From assembly GCF_026239695.1 (NCBI RefSeq), contig NZ_JAPIVS010000001.1, positions 806,001-870,000 on the forward strand: a DNA stretch of 64,000 nucleotides. The letters are read 5' to 3'. This document shows, piece by piece, positions 1-8,172 of this stretch. Within the stretch, counting starts at the first letter, position 1. Every line of letters begins with the position of its first letter. A model generated the notes under the pieces. The model was not told the DNA's origin and searched no databases. It was given only the letters and a program-made list of their open reading frames with translations. The position numbers were made by a program, and so were the translations under genes. Origin of the DNA: Pedobacter sp. MC2016-15 (GTDB taxonomy: Bacteria; Bacteroidota; Bacteroidia; Sphingobacteriales; Sphingobacteriaceae).

Positions 1-391
1 AGAAAATCTCAGCCGTTTTATCAAAGACGTAAAGTTTAAGAATGCATATCCAGTATTGATTACCCCTGCAGCCCGCCGCAAGTTTAATGCTGAAGGAAAA
101 TTAGAAGGTACCCATGAAGTGTATGCTGCACTTGTGCGTAAAGTTGCCGCAGCACAGCGTGTCCCCCTGATCGATCTCGACAGAGAAAGCCAGGCACTCC
201 TGCAGCAAGCCGGAGCAGAAGGATCGAAAAAGTTCTTCAACCATTTACGACCAGGGGAAAGCCCGAATTATCCTGAAGGGAAGATTGACGATACCCATTT
301 CAGCGAGCTCGGGGCAAAAAAGATGGCCGAGATTGTGTTATCAGATATCCGCGCGCTTGAGCTCGATCTGGCAAAAAGAATAAAGCCCTAG
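1..391 (+). CDS. Rhamnogalacturonan acetylesterase-like SGNH hydrolase, C-terminal part (cut by window edge)
   Basis: The reading frame is open from base 2 to the stop at 389-391, so about 129 C-terminal residues are seen and the start lies outside the window. The segment YPVLITPAARRKF and the late DDTHFSELG block match the C-terminal half of rhamnogalacturonan acetylesterases of the SGNH/GDSL superfamily; the D and H of D-x-x-H would be the Asp-His part of the catalytic triad. The family removes acetyl groups from pectic rhamnogalacturonan. The Ser block and any signal peptide are not visible. It converges on the gene ending at 396 with only four bases between them. Family assignment is fairly secure; the substrate is inferred from the family. 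Confidence 0.8.
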   Translation, partial: ENLSRFIKDVKFKNAYPVLITPAARRKFNAEGKLEGTHEVYAALVRKVAAAQRVPLIDLDRESQALLQQAGAEGSKKFFNHLRPGESPNYPEGKIDDTHFSELGAKKMAEIVLSDIRALELDLAKRIKP

Positions 392-395
392 ACCA

Positions 396-1571
396 CTAAC
401 GGAACCTGATTTTCAAAGTGATAATTTTTTCCAGCTCTTCAGGATCGCCTATCCATTTCGCACCATTGCGAATCAGCGATAAAGCCTTCCGGTCTGCTGC
501 TTCATTCAGGCTTTTAACCACCATCACATGATCAGGAGCGCCATTTGCACCGATCATAAAAGCCAGGGTCACTGTCCCCCTGCTACAATCAGGTACTGAA
601 GCATTTTCCTTTAGATATTGATGGTAGGCATCCCAACCTATGGCAGGATGTGCTTTGCCCAATATCACAGGTTTTACAACTGGTTGCGAAGCACGGTTTT
701 TGGCAACTCCGCTTGCAACAACCACTACTTCTGACAGTCCCCCTTTATATGCGTTCATGGAGTCTATTGTTGCATCTACATTGACGCCGGCGATTTTTCC
801 TTCAAGCGCATGGGGGAAGCTATCCGGTTTAACTATTGCACTTGCAGAAGGAGGACGCATTGCTTTCTTCTGTGCCCCGTAACCAACCACAGCAACCTCA
901 TTTAAATCGGCATCACCCAGTCGATCAAGCTTCGCCAGATCCCCTTTCAAGGCTGAATCTGGTATACCTTTAATGAGAGATTCCTGAGCAGAAGAGTTCA
1001 TTCCTTCAACAATTTTCTGAGGACGAGCGCCCTTTGCCCCTGCTGCATCAACATTGATCTTCACAGAGAGCGCTTCAGGCTGAGGCATGCGGTCAAGGAT
1101 GGTATGATCCCTGGAAACAGAATCCTGTTTATTGACTTCTTTCTCAGCGGGCCTTTGCTTGATTTTACTCAGCTGCTCAGTCTCCTGCTGCTGCAAGGTC
1201 TCCTGTTGCTGCAACTTCTCCTGCTGCTGAGTCACCCGCTGCTCCAATGTCTCCTGCTGAGGAGCCCTGAAAAACCACAGTCCAGCAATGGTACTGACCA
1301 GCACCAGCGATGCCGCAACAGCCCAGCCCCTCCAGTTAGTAATCCGGACAGTCTTAGGATCGTCCTTCTGTACCCTTCTTCTGATCAGCTCATCAATATC
1401 CTGGAGATTACGCTCATCCCTTTCCCGGTCACCCTCTTCCATGCCCTGCATCATATCCATCAGCAGAGGATCGTCCTGTGCCTGCCTTTCCAGTTGGTAC
1501 ATGGCTGCCGCATCAAGCTCCCCATTGAGATACTTCCTGATTAATGATATGTCGGGTTTATTATTCTTCAC
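396..1571 (-). CDS. Single-pass membrane protein with TonB-C-like domain; likely partner of the upstream sigma factor
   Basis: 391 residues. About 80 cytoplasmic N-terminal residues precede one membrane span (about 82-101), a Gln/Glu-rich probable coiled coil (about 105-137), a low-complexity linker and a C-terminal domain (about 305-391) that resembles the TonB C-terminal fold ('GTVTLAFMIGANGAPDHVMV'). Its start overlaps the end of the sigma-factor gene by 11 bases, so the two are probably translationally coupled, the usual arrangement for an ECF sigma and its membrane regulator. The linker contains LNEVAVVGYGAQKK (about 223-236) and ALEGKIAGVNVD (about 255-266), both like the N-terminus of a SusC plug domain, and a further LSEVVVVASG (279-288). 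It could be an anti-sigma factor, an energy transducer, or both; neither is proven. Confidence 0.7.
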   Translation of the reverse strand: MKNNKPDISLIRKYLNGELDAAAMYQLERQAQDDPLLMDMMQGMEEGDRERDERNLQDIDELIRRRVQKDDPKTVRITNWRGWAVAASLVLVSTIAGLWFFRAPQQETLEQRVTQQQEKLQQQETLQQQETEQLSKIKQRPAEKEVNKQDSVSRDHTILDRMPQPEALSVKINVDAAGAKGARPQKIVEGMNSSAQESLIKGIPDSALKGDLAKLDRLGDADLNEVAVVGYGAQKKAMRPPSASAIVKPDSFPHALEGKIAGVNVDATIDSMNAYKGGLSEVVVVASGVAKNRASQPVVKPVILGKAHPAIGWDAYHQYLKENASVPDCSRGTVTLAFMIGANGAPDHVMVVKSLNEAADRKALSLIRNGAKWIGDPEELEKIITLKIRFR

Positions 1572-2145
1572 GATTTTTGTCCATACAAATTTTCAAATTC
1601 CTCTTCCCGTTCTGGATATAACTTTTGATATCATTTAAGCTATAACCCGTGAAATCCACAATTTCCTTATAACACTTCTCCTTTAGAAAAAACAGGCTTA
1701 CACTCTCCTTTTGGCGTGCAGGTAGCTTCTCCAGACATCTTTCCAGCGCAGTAAGTTTTTTCTCTTTTACTTCGTGATCATCCTGATGCAGGTTAAGGGG
1801 AAATTCCACAAAATCCTCAAAAGGAACATACTGCATTTTTTTTCCTGAGCGCAGCTGCATCAAACAATAATTACGGCTCAGCACATACAACCACTTGCCA
1901 AACTGCCTGATCTCCTGTTTCTTCACCTTTACAATCAGTTCCTCAAAGATCTGCATCACGGCATCCTTACTCAGTTCACTATCCTGTAAATAGCGGTTAC
2001 AAACATAATATACCATTGAAGCATGCCCCTGAAAAAGTTCAGCCAGCAGTTTGAGATCGTCCGTTTGAAGATAACGCTTCAGCAGCACCTCATCGCTTAC
2101 AGGATCTGATTTTTTGGAGTTGCTGAACCAATTCATTAATAGCAA
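1561..2145 (-). CDS. ECF-type RNA polymerase sigma-70 factor
   Basis: 194 residues, the usual size for an ECF sigma factor with regions sigma2 and sigma4. The N-terminal half has a sigma2-like pattern ending in FGKWLYVLSRNYCLMQLR (about 101-118), and the C-terminal half has the sigma4-like helix-turn-helix ALERCLEKLPARQKESVSLF followed by YKEIVDFTGYSLNDIKSYI. It lies first in a two-gene minus-strand unit with the TonB-C-like membrane protein and is divergent from the VWA gene, with about 70 bases between the start codons. The obvious inference is that it activates this locus. The start at 2145 gives a short extra N-terminus (MLLMNWF); the ATG at 2136, three codons later, is an alternative. 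Confidence 0.85.
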   Translation of the reverse strand: MLLMNWFSNSKKSDPVSDEVLLKRYLQTDDLKLLAELFQGHASMVYYVCNRYLQDSELSKDAVMQIFEELIVKVKKQEIRQFGKWLYVLSRNYCLMQLRSGKKMQYVPFEDFVEFPLNLHQDDHEVKEKKLTALERCLEKLPARQKESVSLFFLKEKCYKEIVDFTGYSLNDIKSYIQNGKRNLKICMDKNREE

Positions 2146-2216
2146 GGTAAAAATATTTTCATAAATAGTTTATGGAATTATTTATCATGATGCATCCCCA
2201 GGCAAAATTCAACAAC

Positions 2217-4154
2217 ATGAAAAGAAATATTTATTTGATCATGCTATTTCTTAGCCTGGCAGGATTTAGAAACAGCAGCAACCGCAACATCACCGGAACT
2301 GTCTACAGCAAGGAAGACAACCGGCCATTGTCCCATGTTAATATTTTCGCAGAAGGCAGCACTGTGCAGACCAGCACAGATCAGAATGGCCGTTATAGTA
2401 TTTCTGTTGCTGAAGGAGTTAAATCCCTTAGATTTTCTGTCATCGGCTATCAGCAGCAAGTGATAAAACTCGGAAAGACAAAAAAAATAGATGTCTGGCT
2501 AAAGCAATCCGATCAGTCTTTGACAGAGCTTGTCGTTACGGGCTACGGCAGCCCGTTAAAGAGAAATTATCAGCAGCCAGGACCTCAGCGCGAACAGCTC
2601 AGTGTTAATCAGATACTGGCAGGTAAGGTTCCCGGTGTAATCAAAAGCGACCGGTCACGCGGAACGCAGCTGAGAGAAGAAGTACTCATCTTCCCACCTT
2701 ATCCAGGAAATACAGAATCTTATAAAGGCTTTGTAGAAAACGCATTTTTAAATCCCGGCAGCACTCCCCTCTCTACTTTTGCGATCGACGTAGATGCTGC
2801 ATCTTACAGTAACGCCCGCCGGATGATCAACAGAGGGACTTTACCCACAAAGGATGCCATAAGAATTGAAGAAATGATCAATTATTTCCACTACGATATG
2901 CCGGCACCACCAAATGAAGATCCCGTGGCCATCCATACAGAGCTGTCTGCAGCGCCGTGGAACACGCAGCACCGCCTATTAAGGATTGGCCTGAAAGCCA
3001 AGTCGGTAAAAACTGAAAAGCTTCCTCCATCAAATTTTGTTTTCCTGATCGATGTTTCAGGCTCAATGGAGGGCAGCAACAGGTTGCCATTGGTAAAATC
3101 ATCGATGAAGTTGCTGATCGACCAGCTGCGCGATCAGGATCATGTGGCCATCGTGACCTATGCCGGGGCAGCCGGACTGCAGTTGCCAAGTACATCTGCC
3201 GCACAAAAAATGAAGATCAGGGACGTCATCGATAACCTGGGCGCAGGAGGATCTACTGCCGGTGCTGCAGGTATCAGACTCGCCTACCAGGTTGCCCGCC
3301 AGAATTTTATCAAAGGTGGCAACAACCGGATTATCCTCGCTAGTGATGGCGATTTTAACGTAGGTGCTACGAGCGACCAGGATATGGAATCCCTGATTGT
3401 TAATGAAAGAAAAAGTGGCGTATCACTATCTGTCCTGGGGTTTGGAATGGGGAACTACAAAGACAGTAAGATGGAAACCCTGGCAGATAAGGGCCACGGG
3501 AATTACGCGTATATTGATAACATTGCTGAGGCAAGAAAAGCGATGGTCACCGAATTTGGAGCTACGCTCTTCACCGTTGCCAAAGACGTGAAAATCCAGG
3601 TAGAGTTTAACCCGGGCAAGGTTCAGGCATACCGCCTGATTGGTTATGAAAACAGGCTGATGGAAAAAGAAGATTTTAACGACGACCAGAAGATCGGGGG
3701 CGATATGGGCGTAGGACATACCGTTACAGCGCTGTATGAGATCATCCCTGCAGGAGTCAAAGATAGTTATACTACGAGTGTCGACCCACTAAAATACCAG
3801 AGCGTAAAGGAAACCAAAGTCAAATCTGGCTCACAGGAAATGGCGACAGTAAAGTTCAGGTTTAAAACCCCGGAAGGCAGTAAAAGCAAAATGACCCAGG
3901 TAGCGGTTGTCGACAAAAATACAGCCTTGTCAAAAACAAGTGCCGACTTCAGGTTTGCCACTTCCGTTGCAGAACTGGGGATGCTGCTGCGCGACTCAGA
4001 GTATAAACAAAATGCCAGTTTCGACAACCTGATCAATCGCGCAAAAGCAGCCAAAGGGGCTGATGAAGAAGGCTACCGCGCAGAGTTTATCAACCTGGCA
4101 CAGAGTGCAAAATTGTTATCAAATAATAGTGCTTCAGCAGGTGATACAAAGTAA
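2217..4154 (+). CDS. Secreted VWA-domain protein with N-terminal carboxypeptidase-regulatory-like domain
   Basis: 645 residues from the ATG at 2217, chosen because it gives a hydrophobic signal-like N-terminus (MKRNIYLIMLFLSLAGF); an upstream ATG at 2172 would add 15 residues. Domains in order: CarboxypepD_reg-like beta-sandwich (about 25-85, 'ITGTVYSKEDNRPLSHVNIF'), a short segment resembling a TonB-receptor plug (LTELVVTGYG, then ILAGKVPGV), the von Willebrand N-terminal region found in YfbK-type proteins (FAIDVDAASYSNARRMI), and the VWA domain with an intact MIDAS motif (FLIDVSGSMEG, Asp near residue 279), followed by the DUF3520-like C-terminus. It is predicted to be exported. Its divergent neighbours are a sigma factor and a membrane TonB-C protein. 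The molecular role of this family in Bacteroidetes is not established. Confidence 0.85.
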   Translation: MKRNIYLIMLFLSLAGFRNSSNRNITGTVYSKEDNRPLSHVNIFAEGSTVQTSTDQNGRYSISVAEGVKSLRFSVIGYQQQVIKLGKTKKIDVWLKQSDQSLTELVVTGYGSPLKRNYQQPGPQREQLSVNQILAGKVPGVIKSDRSRGTQLREEVLIFPPYPGNTESYKGFVENAFLNPGSTPLSTFAIDVDAASYSNARRMINRGTLPTKDAIRIEEMINYFHYDMPAPPNEDPVAIHTELSAAPWNTQHRLLRIGLKAKSVKTEKLPPSNFVFLIDVSGSMEGSNRLPLVKSSMKLLIDQLRDQDHVAIVTYAGAAGLQLPSTSAAQKMKIRDVIDNLGAGGSTAGAAGIRLAYQVARQNFIKGGNNRIILASDGDFNVGATSDQDMESLIVNERKSGVSLSVLGFGMGNYKDSKMETLADKGHGNYAYIDNIAEARKAMVTEFGATLFTVAKDVKIQVEFNPGKVQAYRLIGYENRLMEKEDFNDDQKIGGDMGVGHTVTALYEIIPAGVKDSYTTSVDPLKYQSVKETKVKSGSQEMATVKFRFKTPEGSKSKMTQVAVVDKNTALSKTSADFRFATSVAELGMLLRDSEYKQNASFDNLINRAKAAKGADEEGYRAEFINLAQSAKLLSNNSASAGDTK

Positions 4155-4170
4155 AAGCAGAACTGATCAG

Positions 4171-5325
4171 TTATACTTTGACTATTACATTTTTTTTATA
4201 CATCCACCAGATCGGGATAAATATCAGAAGTACAACTGTAAACGCGGAAATCAATGAGGCATTGTTTGGTGAAAGATGCGCTTCAAATACATGAAGGTGA
4301 AAAGACCAGATATTGGTCTTTTCACCTTCATGGGTATAAGGAATAAAAGAAATCAACCTCGGCAAAATGCCCGACAACACAAACGCTGTAATCGCATTCC
4401 GTCCAAAAGCCACAAAAGGCCATATCAGCAGCTGATATCTTTTGATATCTATCAGCCAATACGAGAGCGACAGGATGATGATCGCTAATCCAGCGGTAAA
4501 TAACACAAATGAGCTCGTCCACAGTGATTTGTTTATCGGGAAAAACAGATTCCAGATCAGGGCCAGAACCACCAGCAACACGCCAGTTCCCGCAATCCTT
4601 CCCAGATCCTTCAGCGCTTTCAGTTTCCCCTGTTTGAGCCAGGTACCGGTGAGGATACCAAGGAGGCTGGTACCTATCGCAGGTAAAGTACCCAGCAGTC
4701 CTTCAGGATCCCAGGTTTTGGACGACTTCCACAGGTGGTTCTCAGTAAACACCAGCCTGTCCAGCCAGGCACCGAGATTTGTTTCAGGCTCCAGATTGGG
4801 AGCTCCGTATCCCGGCACGGGAACAAAATTCATCAGGATATAATAACCCAGCAAAAGCGCAGCAGCAATGTACAGCTGCGTTTTGGTGGTCGTTTTGATA
4901 TAGATAAAACTACTGATTCCAAAGACTACGCCTATTCTGAAGAGTACGCCGGGAATGCGCAAATGCGCGAAGTCAAAATTCCAGACGAGCGACAAACACA
5001 TGCCCAGAAAGATGATCGTGAGCGACCGCCGCAGGATGGAAACCAGCATTGCAGCATGCAGTTCAGGGTTCGCCTTCCTGCTTTCCATGGCATATACAAT
5101 AGACACCCCTACGATAAACAGAAAAAATGGGAACACCAGATCTGTCGGCGTGCATCCATGCCATGCAGAATGTTCCAGAGGGGCGTAAATATGCGACCAG
5201 CTGCCCGGGTTGTTCACCAGGATCATAGCCGCTACGGTAAAACCGCGAAAGAAATCGAGCGACAATAATCGCGGTGCTTTTGTCAGGATAGGTTTGCCCT
5301 CAGGGACTGCTGGTATTTCTGCCAT
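4171..5325 (-). CDS. Multi-span membrane acyltransferase, heparan-alpha-glucosaminide N-acetyltransferase-like (DUF5009/DUF1624)
   Basis: 384 residues from the ATG at 5325. A longer frame reaches 5433 but would overlap the next gene and add a charged tail before the conserved start of the family, RLLSLDFFRGFTVAAMILVN. About ten to eleven hydrophobic segments are visible. The motif LDFFRG and the following HSAWHGCTPTDLVFPFFLFI are characteristic of the HGSNAT/YeiB-like acyltransferases, which are proposed to move acetyl groups across the membrane onto amino sugars; the His in WHG is the candidate catalytic residue. It converges on the VWA gene. A perfect 18-bp inverted repeat lies inside the coding region near residues 332-345. 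Confidence 0.8.
   Translation of the reverse strand: MAEIPAVPEGKPILTKAPRLLSLDFFRGFTVAAMILVNNPGSWSHIYAPLEHSAWHGCTPTDLVFPFFLFIVGVSIVYAMESRKANPELHAAMLVSILRRSLTIIFLGMCLSLVWNFDFAHLRIPGVLFRIGVVFGISSFIYIKTTTKTQLYIAAALLLGYYILMNFVPVPGYGAPNLEPETNLGAWLDRLVFTENHLWKSSKTWDPEGLLGTLPAIGTSLLGILTGTWLKQGKLKALKDLGRIAGTGVLLVVLALIWNLFFPINKSLWTSSFVLFTAGLAIIILSLSYWLIDIKRYQLLIWPFVAFGRNAITAFVLSGILPRLISFIPYTHEGEKTNIWSFHLHVFEAHLSPNNASLISAFTVVLLIFIPIWWMYKKNVIVKV
4291..4331. repeat. Perfect 18-bp inverted repeat with 5-base loop inside a coding sequence
   Basis: Bases 4291-4308 are the exact reverse complement of 4314-4331, with the loop gatat between them. The structure lies within the acyltransferase gene about 120 bases before its stop codon and encodes part of a loop (HEGEKTNIWSFHLH). 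The long perfect stem would form a strong hairpin in either transcript, and it lies close to the convergent ends of the VWA and acyltransferase genes. It could act as a shared transcription terminator embedded in coding sequence, or be a captured palindromic repeat; I cannot tell which. Confidence 0.9.
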
Positions 5326-5407
5326 ATAGATTGAAACGTCAATTTTTTCAGCCCTTAATGTAAGCAAACCTATCCTTTTAAAAAAGCCTTGTCTCAGGAA
5401 AAACCTA

Positions 5408-6232
5408 TTACGGCAGCTCGCTCGCCAGGGCAAGATCCTTCTGCTGATCCAGGCTTTCCAGACGGGCTACGAGTGATGCACGCACATCCCGGTAGGCATC
5501 TCCACCCAGAGCCAGACGTAAGGGTGCAGGAGAGACTTCAAGCGAGTCGATCACTGCCTGCACGGTTTTATCTACATCTCCCCTGATCGGGAAGCTGTTG
5601 GAGGCAATCGCCCTGCGCACATCACCGGCAGGAGTGGCATCATAAGCTTCCATGACCGGAGCTGTAGTCATTGCTGAACCAAAGGAAGTCTGGTGGGCTC
5701 CGGGTTCTACGATGGTTACTCCGATATTCAAGGGCGCCACTTCCTTGGCAAACGTATCGCAGAAACCTTCCACAGCCCATTTCGTAAGGTGGTAATAGCT
5801 AAAGTTCGGGTATGTTGTTTGTCCCCCGGCTGAGGAGAACTGCAGGATACGGCCACTTCCCTGTGCCCGCAGATATGGCAGTGCAGCCCTGATCACCATT
5901 ACGGAGCCCAGGATATTTGTATCTATCTGTTGCCTGATCTGTTCATCGGCAGCTTCTTCCGCTGCACAAAAAAGCGCATAGCCGGCATTATTGGCGATCA
6001 CGTCAATCGTTCCCAGTTCATCAAAGGCACGTTTCACTACGGTGTTGATCTCCGCTGTATCCGTAACATCCAGTTTCGCTATCCACAGCTTGTCGCCATA
6101 TTTATCCTTCAGGTCGTTGATCGCCTCAGGTTTGCGTAAGGTTGCCGCCACACGGTGACCCTGTTCCAATAATTTTTCTGTTAATACTCTTCCTAATCCG
6201 GTGGAGGTACCGGTAATAAACCATGTTTTCAT
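5408..6232 (-). CDS. SDR-family NAD(P)-dependent oxidoreductase
   Basis: 274 residues, a normal length for a classical short-chain dehydrogenase/reductase. The Rossmann glycine motif GTSTGLGR is at about 8-15, the structural NNAG at 81-84, the catalytic Ser near 133 and the active-site YHLTK pair at Tyr147/Lys151. These show an active NAD(P)(H)-dependent oxidoreductase acting on a small carbonyl or alcohol substrate; the substrate cannot be read from sequence. It sits about 100 bases downstream of the AraC regulator on the same strand and may be under its control. Confidence 0.9.
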   Translation of the reverse strand: MKTWFITGTSTGLGRVLTEKLLEQGHRVAATLRKPEAINDLKDKYGDKLWIAKLDVTDTAEINTVVKRAFDELGTIDVIANNAGYALFCAAEEAADEQIRQQIDTNILGSVMVIRAALPYLRAQGSGRILQFSSAGGQTTYPNFSYYHLTKWAVEGFCDTFAKEVAPLNIGVTIVEPGAHQTSFGSAMTTAPVMEAYDATPAGDVRRAIASNSFPIRGDVDKTVQAVIDSLEVSPAPLRLALGGDAYRDVRASLVARLESLDQQKDLALASELP

Positions 6233-6335
6233 ATTGTCTGATTAATTAATAACAAGACAAAACTACCTTACACAGCATAACAAGGGTTAGCCATATTCAA
6301 ACCAATGCCGACCAAAATCAAACCATCTGCAGAAT

Positions 6336-7226
6336 TTAGCGCAATGAGCTTGGCGTCTTCCCGGTGTGCGACTTAAATGCCCTGGTGAAGTGTGTGGCTT
6401 CTTCAAATCCGAGGCTGTTGCTGATCTGGCTGACCGACCAGTTGGAGTGCAGCAATAAAGCACTGGCTTCCTGCATCATGCGTTCATTGATCAGCTGACT
6501 GGTGGTACGGCCCGTAACCTCTTTGAGCGCCCGGTTCAGAGAATTTGGATGCACCGCCAGTCGGTCGGCAAAATCCTGCGCAGTACGCAGACTAAGCTGC
6601 TGATGCGGGTAAAGTATAGGGTACTGACCAGAGAGCAGATTCTTAAAGCCATCCGTCAGTCGGGTGGCTGCTGTTTGTTTTCGCGTTTCCGCTTCGGGCT
6701 CCAGCTTGAGCGCAGCATGGATACATTCCAGCACATAGATAAAAAGCAGGTCATACTTATGCGTATAACCAGCCGCCTGTTCAGCGATCATTTTCAGAAA
6801 CAGAGACTCAAAGAGATCTTTGTCCCCATCCTTCAGATGGAATACCGACTGAGCCTCCCCGTTAAACACTGGCCAGTCGGCCGGACGCAGATGTGTATGC
6901 AGCGGCAGGAAATCCTCCGTAAACATACAGCTAAAGCCGTTGCAGATCCCATCGTGAACTTCCCAGCGGTAAGGGTCGTACCGGTTGGTAAATACCAGTC
7001 CCCATTCGTTCCCGTTAAACCTGTACTCCTCATCGCGGAGAAAATAAGAAGCATTCCCTGTGATGAGAGATATTTTGTAGAAATCCTTACGGCTGTAGAT
7101 TGCCGTGGCGGCAATGCTCTTCGCAGAAAAATCTTCCAGGCGCACCGCAGCGAAATAGCCGCCGGAATGATCTTTTCCGGCGGCTATTTCAGGTGCATAA
7201 GTCTCAATAGAATGCTGTTCTATCAT
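6336..7226 (-). CDS. AraC-family transcriptional regulator
   Basis: 296 residues. The N-terminal part (about 1-180) is a cupin-like sensing domain and the C-terminal ~100 residues hold the two helix-turn-helix motifs of the AraC family (AQDFADRLAVHPNSLNRALK and WSVSQISNSLGFEEATHFTR, then FKSHTGKTPSSLR). The gene begins only seven bases after the stop of the RraA-like gene, so it can be read from the same transcript as the uptake locus upstream. It probably regulates the adjacent SDR gene or the locus itself. The effector is unknown. Confidence 0.9.
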   Translation of the reverse strand: MIEQHSIETYAPEIAAGKDHSGGYFAAVRLEDFSAKSIAATAIYSRKDFYKISLITGNASYFLRDEEYRFNGNEWGLVFTNRYDPYRWEVHDGICNGFSCMFTEDFLPLHTHLRPADWPVFNGEAQSVFHLKDGDKDLFESLFLKMIAEQAAGYTHKYDLLFIYVLECIHAALKLEPEAETRKQTAATRLTDGFKNLLSGQYPILYPHQQLSLRTAQDFADRLAVHPNSLNRALKEVTGRTTSQLINERMMQEASALLLHSNWSVSQISNSLGFEEATHFTRAFKSHTGKTPSSLR

Positions 7227-7233
7227 ATTTATT

Positions 7234-8163
7234 TTACCAGGTTCTACCTTTCATATAATCGTCCAGCTTGGCGCGGCTCATCGGTATTTTTCCAGGGTTT
7301 TTATCCAGCCATTTCAGGAAATCTTCCTTGATCTTGTCTGTCCACTGGTTATCGATCTCCCCTGTAGAATACTTACCTTCTTTCAGCATCTGGATTCCAA
7401 AGGTATCACGAAGACTGATAAATTCTGCAGTAAGAATCACTTTTTCTGCAAGATGTGCCGGAATAAAGATCACCCCTTCACTCTTAGCCAGCACCAGGTC
7501 GCCCGGCATCACGATTGCCCTGCCCATTCTGATCGGCGTATTCAATCCCGTCAATACCACATCTTTCAGGTATGAAGGATCCCAGTCGCGAACATAGGCG
7601 TTGAAACCTTTGATTTGTCTCAAACCATCCAGATCGCGGCTGGAAGCATTGAATACCACTCCGGTACCCGTTTTCGAGTAAATAGAGTTCCCCAGATTAT
7701 CCCCGATCAGCGTACCTTCAGCAATCTTGCCAAAACCATCAGCAACATACACGTCACCTTTGGTCAGCAGGTCGATAGCCCAGGCATTGGTATTTCCTTT
7801 TCTGCCCTGCTTTGCACCGCGGTCCTTGATGTTTTTCTCCAGGTCAGGGCGTGTCGGCATGTAGGCAGCTGTCAATGCGCGACCAACAAAAGGCTGGTTA
7901 TCATGCACCATTTTAAATCCGCCATCGAACTGGCATTTGTATCCTTCGTTGTTCAGGATCGTCCATGCTTCCTCGATACCTACATTTTTTGCGCGTTCCA
8001 GCAATTCATCCGGTATACGCGGTCTGCCATCAGGAAAACGTTCACCCTTCCAGTCGGAAGTCAGGTAAATCAGTTCCTCTTTGGGTATAGTTTGTGCATC
8101 TGCAGTGCAGGCTAAAAAAGTAATGCCTAAAGCGATAAGGCTGGTTTTAATGTTTAAGTTCAT
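7234..8163 (-). CDS. Exported RraA-like / 4-hydroxy-4-methyl-2-oxoglutarate aldolase-fold protein
   Basis: 309 residues beginning with a signal peptide (MNLNIKTSLIALGITFLACTADAQ), longer than the ~160-residue RraA core. The core is recognisable in the middle: GDVYVADGFGKIAEGTLIGD and VFNASSRDLDGL match the conserved G-D-V-V-V-D and V-x-D-G-x-V-R-D blocks of the RraA/HMG-aldolase fold; the R-D pair is where divalent metal and pyruvate-like ligands bind in characterised aldolases. It starts nine bases after the amidohydrolase stop in the same locus. Export to the periplasm argues against a role as RNase E inhibitor. A lyase or aldolase for a small organic acid is inferred, not shown. Confidence 0.8.
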   Translation of the reverse strand: MNLNIKTSLIALGITFLACTADAQTIPKEELIYLTSDWKGERFPDGRPRIPDELLERAKNVGIEEAWTILNNEGYKCQFDGGFKMVHDNQPFVGRALTAAYMPTRPDLEKNIKDRGAKQGRKGNTNAWAIDLLTKGDVYVADGFGKIAEGTLIGDNLGNSIYSKTGTGVVFNASSRDLDGLRQIKGFNAYVRDWDPSYLKDVVLTGLNTPIRMGRAIVMPGDLVLAKSEGVIFIPAHLAEKVILTAEFISLRDTFGIQMLKEGKYSTGEIDNQWTDKIKEDFLKWLDKNPGKIPMSRAKLDDYMKGRTW

Positions 8164-8172
8164 ATTTTAAAA

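Noticed and set aside
1104..1544. Leu-rich plus-strand frame opposite the TonB-C-like gene
   Set aside because: It is the complement of the Gln/Glu-rich coiled-coil codons of the real minus-strand gene.
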